NCBI GenBank assembly: GCA_947184155.2
Contig: CAMXCT020000453.1
Location: 144,227 to 208,226 of the forward strand
DNA length: 64,000 bases
Direction: 5' to 3'
From: Cladocopium goreaui
Lineage: Eukaryota; Sar; Dinophyceae; Suessiales; Symbiodiniaceae
A program made the translations under genes and the position numbers. Shown here piece by piece: positions 61,909 through 64,000 of this stretch; the first letter of the stretch is position 1; each line of letters begins with the position of its first letter. The notes under the pieces are model-generated. The model worked only from the letters and a program-made list of their open reading frames with translations. It searched no databases and was not told the origin of the DNA.

Positions 61909-63049
61909 CTAAAGGTGTTCCGCTTGCTGCCTAGTAAGGAGCTCCATGACCAGAATTGGAGGGCAAAGCCCCTGGACCAGTCTACGGCCAGAGACAGTGC
62001 ACAATGGTATTAGTTAGGGGGGCCAGCGTCGTGATACCCCTGACCAGTCTACGGCCAGAAGTACCACACTGGAGTATTTGCAGAGGAAGTAGCACAGAGA
62101 GATGAAAGATCCGAAAAGAAAGAGCCGAACCAACAAGACAAAGGGGGAGGGGAGGGAGGGTGCTGGAAATCCTGGACCAGTCTACGGCCAGAAAGACCAG
62201 GCACCGAGCCCAAGAGAAGAAGAAGCAAACGAAACAAAAAGCAGGGAAAAAACCGGGGCAGCCAGGCAGAGAAAGCAACACCAGACCAGCAAGGCCAACC
62301 AAACAAACCACCCAAAAAGACAAAAACCAGGGGGGGGAAGAGGGACCCGGGGAAGGAGAGAAGGGGGGAGGGGGACGTACCACCCAGCACCGGAGCCAAG
62401 AACACGAGTGACAATCAGCAGAAAGAGTGGAGCACGATCAGCGGGAAATGAGAAAGAAAGGGGTGTGAGGCACTGACAGTCCTGAGCCAGTCTACGGCCA
62501 GAAAAGCCAGGTACCCACTGGTCACCAATCAAGAGAGGAGGGAGCAGCCGGAATTAGGGCAAGAGAGAGGAAAAATACGGCCAATGAAGCACCCACAGCA
62601 CAACAATGAAACTCCCCCGGAAGCAGACTTACAAGGGAAGCAGGGACAGTTGTTACAGAGCACTGTGCTAGGGTAGGCTCTAAGCTGGGGCGAGGAGACG
62701 CACCAATATTCACTGATTTGAGCCATAAGGTGCAACGATACATAGGCACGAAGTCAATTAACCATGCCTGGGACGGCCATAGGATTTCACTACCTACGTA
62801 GCCTTACCCACGTAGACGTGAATTCTTAAGAGCCAACCTCTTCCGATTCCCTCGCGGTAGACACCCCTTGTGATAACAAGAGCAATATTAGGAGAAAGTT
62901 GTAAATTGTTGTAGATTGTTGTAGAAAGGGATTAAGGATGCAAAAACATACTCACTCATAATGAGCAGAAACACGTCAATCTTGTCAGCAGGTGCTCACT
63001 CCTTTGCTGATGCGAGCTACGAGCATTATGTTAAGTGGCATCAATCTAC
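61909..63049 (-). other. Gene H intron, GT-AG, 1,141 bp, nearly A-free in part
   Basis: The donor is GATCAG|GTAGAT at 63050/63049 and the acceptor CACCTTTAG|TTCGAA at 61909/61908; both exons are joined in phase 0 (LLDQ-FEADP). From about 62480 to 62095 the sense strand has almost no A. The 16-mer TCTGGCCGTAGACTGG occurs four times (62502-62487, 62192-62177, 62059-62044, 61992-61977). Hydrophobic frames here are artefacts. Confidence 0.65.
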
Positions 63050-64000
63050 CTGATCCAACAATGTTCCAGGCCGGGTCAATCCAGCAGGTCGGTGAAGTTC
63101 TTCTCTGATTCGAACAGGTAGATAGAGGCCTTCCAATATTCGTCTCCATCGGTGCGAAGTATAGCACCCTCGCATTAGTTGCGGTCTGGTGCTGTGATAC
63201 TTCCGGACTATGCTGCCTAGAAGGAGCTTCGCATGCTCCGTCATGGCAGTGTCATCAGAATTTGGGTGTGCAGACCCTTCTGCACTTTGCTGGGTCTGAG
63301 CATCATTGGGGAGGAGATCAGCCACTGTATCCTCTGGGTCTTGGACAAAGGATATTTGTACCACGTTGACAGATTCATGGCGTGACAGGAAGCCAAACCA
63401 GTACCAGGGATGGTCACATAGAGAGACGATGGGTATAGTCTTCCACGGGTCTGCCCGCGCATCCAGTAGCAGTTGAACATTTCCTCTATGTCGATGCAAA
63501 ACGGCGGTCATCAGAGACGGCACCACACCACCCTTCGGGTTCGCCGTTGCTCCTTCGTCTAGGAGTAACTGGACAAGGTGCGAATTGCCGAGTTCTACTG
63601 CAGTTCCAACATCGTAGTCGGCTGCTGCTTCGGCGGGAGGATGTTGGGGTTAGCCAAAGATTGCAAAAGCAGATACGTCGGGGAAGTGCAAGTCTCTACA
63701 GGTCTGAAACTTATATGCGTCACTGTCGTTGTCTCGGAAGATTGCCAGTGTGAGCAATGAACTGGTGTGTCCACCATCTGGAACACACCACGTGAGATCA
63801 ATCCCTTGGCCTCAGAGGTGAAGAAGTTCAATGACATCTTTTTCATATAGAGCGGTTATTAGCGATTGATAGTGCTCGGCGGTTGGGTACTGTAATTTTT
63901 GCACCAGATAGCATACTTCCAAGTCTGTGGATGACATATGAGAACTGATGGCTCGTACCGGAGAGAGGATTGCCGCTGTGCTGTTCAGGTAGAGGACAAT
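63050..64000 (-). pseudogene. Gene H, ankyrin-repeat exon, runs off right edge
   Basis: Translation shows ankyrin-like units. GTAVELGNSHLVQLLLDEGA and SLMTAVLHRHRGNVQLLLDA have the TAxxxGxxxxVxLLLxxGA pattern, and a further diverged unit (SLITALYEKDVIELLHL) lies near 63860-63810. After DPWKTIPIVSLCDHP the chain continues without clear repeats to IVRKYHSTRPQLMRG and ends GTLLDQ at the donor site 63050. Frames change at least twice and stops occur upstream of 63600, so the exon is decayed, or contains another intron. Ankyrin repeats bind proteins; the partner is unknown. Confidence 0.6.

Noticed and set aside
61982-62749. Long hydrophobic minus-strand ORFs
   Set aside because: They lie inside a GT-AG intron with phase-compatible exons on both sides and reflect A depletion.
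1-64000. CRISPR arrays, bacterial operons, rRNA
   Set aside because: No regularly spaced palindromic repeats, no prokaryotic gene organisation and no rRNA-like sequence were seen; the tandem arrays have eukaryotic satellite character.

Overview
The window looks like nuclear DNA of a dinoflagellate, most likely of the Symbiodiniaceae/Suessiales type. This is inferred from the density and kind of retroelements, retroelement proteins fused to a methyltransferase-like domain, a tRNA-derived SINE, and a giant multi-domain protein gene with strand-skewed introns. I see no bacterial operons, rRNA, CRISPR or intact tRNA. Almost every supportable feature is a retroelement, or a gene broken by one.

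Left part (1-16500). A Ty1/copia gag relic (minus strand) runs off the left edge. A 69-bp tandem array follows, split by a LINE (about 2641-13098) with endonuclease and reverse transcriptase. The LINE is itself split by a complete copia element (5340-12356) with 136-bp LTRs, a PBS, a PPT and a 5-bp target duplication. Removing the copia element restores the LINE reading frame. Beyond lie degenerate repeats, microsatellites and a second LINE scrap.

Middle (16500-51078). Three minus-strand copies of one unusual tyrosine-recombinase (YR) retroelement family are present: A (16507-21960, decayed and 5' truncated), B (26115-33959, reverse transcriptase deleted) and C (42262-51078, apparently intact). 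B and C have the split direct repeats A1-ORFs-B1-A2-B2. The gene order is YR, then gag with a CCCH-type zinc finger, then pol with methyltransferase-like, RT and RNase H domains. In all three copies gag and pol lie in one frame, separated by a single UGA followed by CU.

Right part (35731-64000). A giant minus-strand gene (called gene H here) has ankyrin-like, glycosyltransferase-like, alpha/beta-hydrolase-like and SF1-helicase domains. One of its exons carries element C (no target duplication) and element D. D (51472-61349) is a young LTR element with 1.6-kb LTRs, a PBS and a PPT, but no recognisable gag or pol. Removing C and D joins the exon pieces in frame. A 1.1-kb GT-AG intron with almost no A on the sense strand separates the ankyrin and glycosyltransferase parts.

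The most novel material is the YR family: recombinase-first order, conserved in-frame UGA-CU, methyltransferase domain, HxxK recombinase motif, and a junction core centred in an inverted repeat. Element D is the next most novel.
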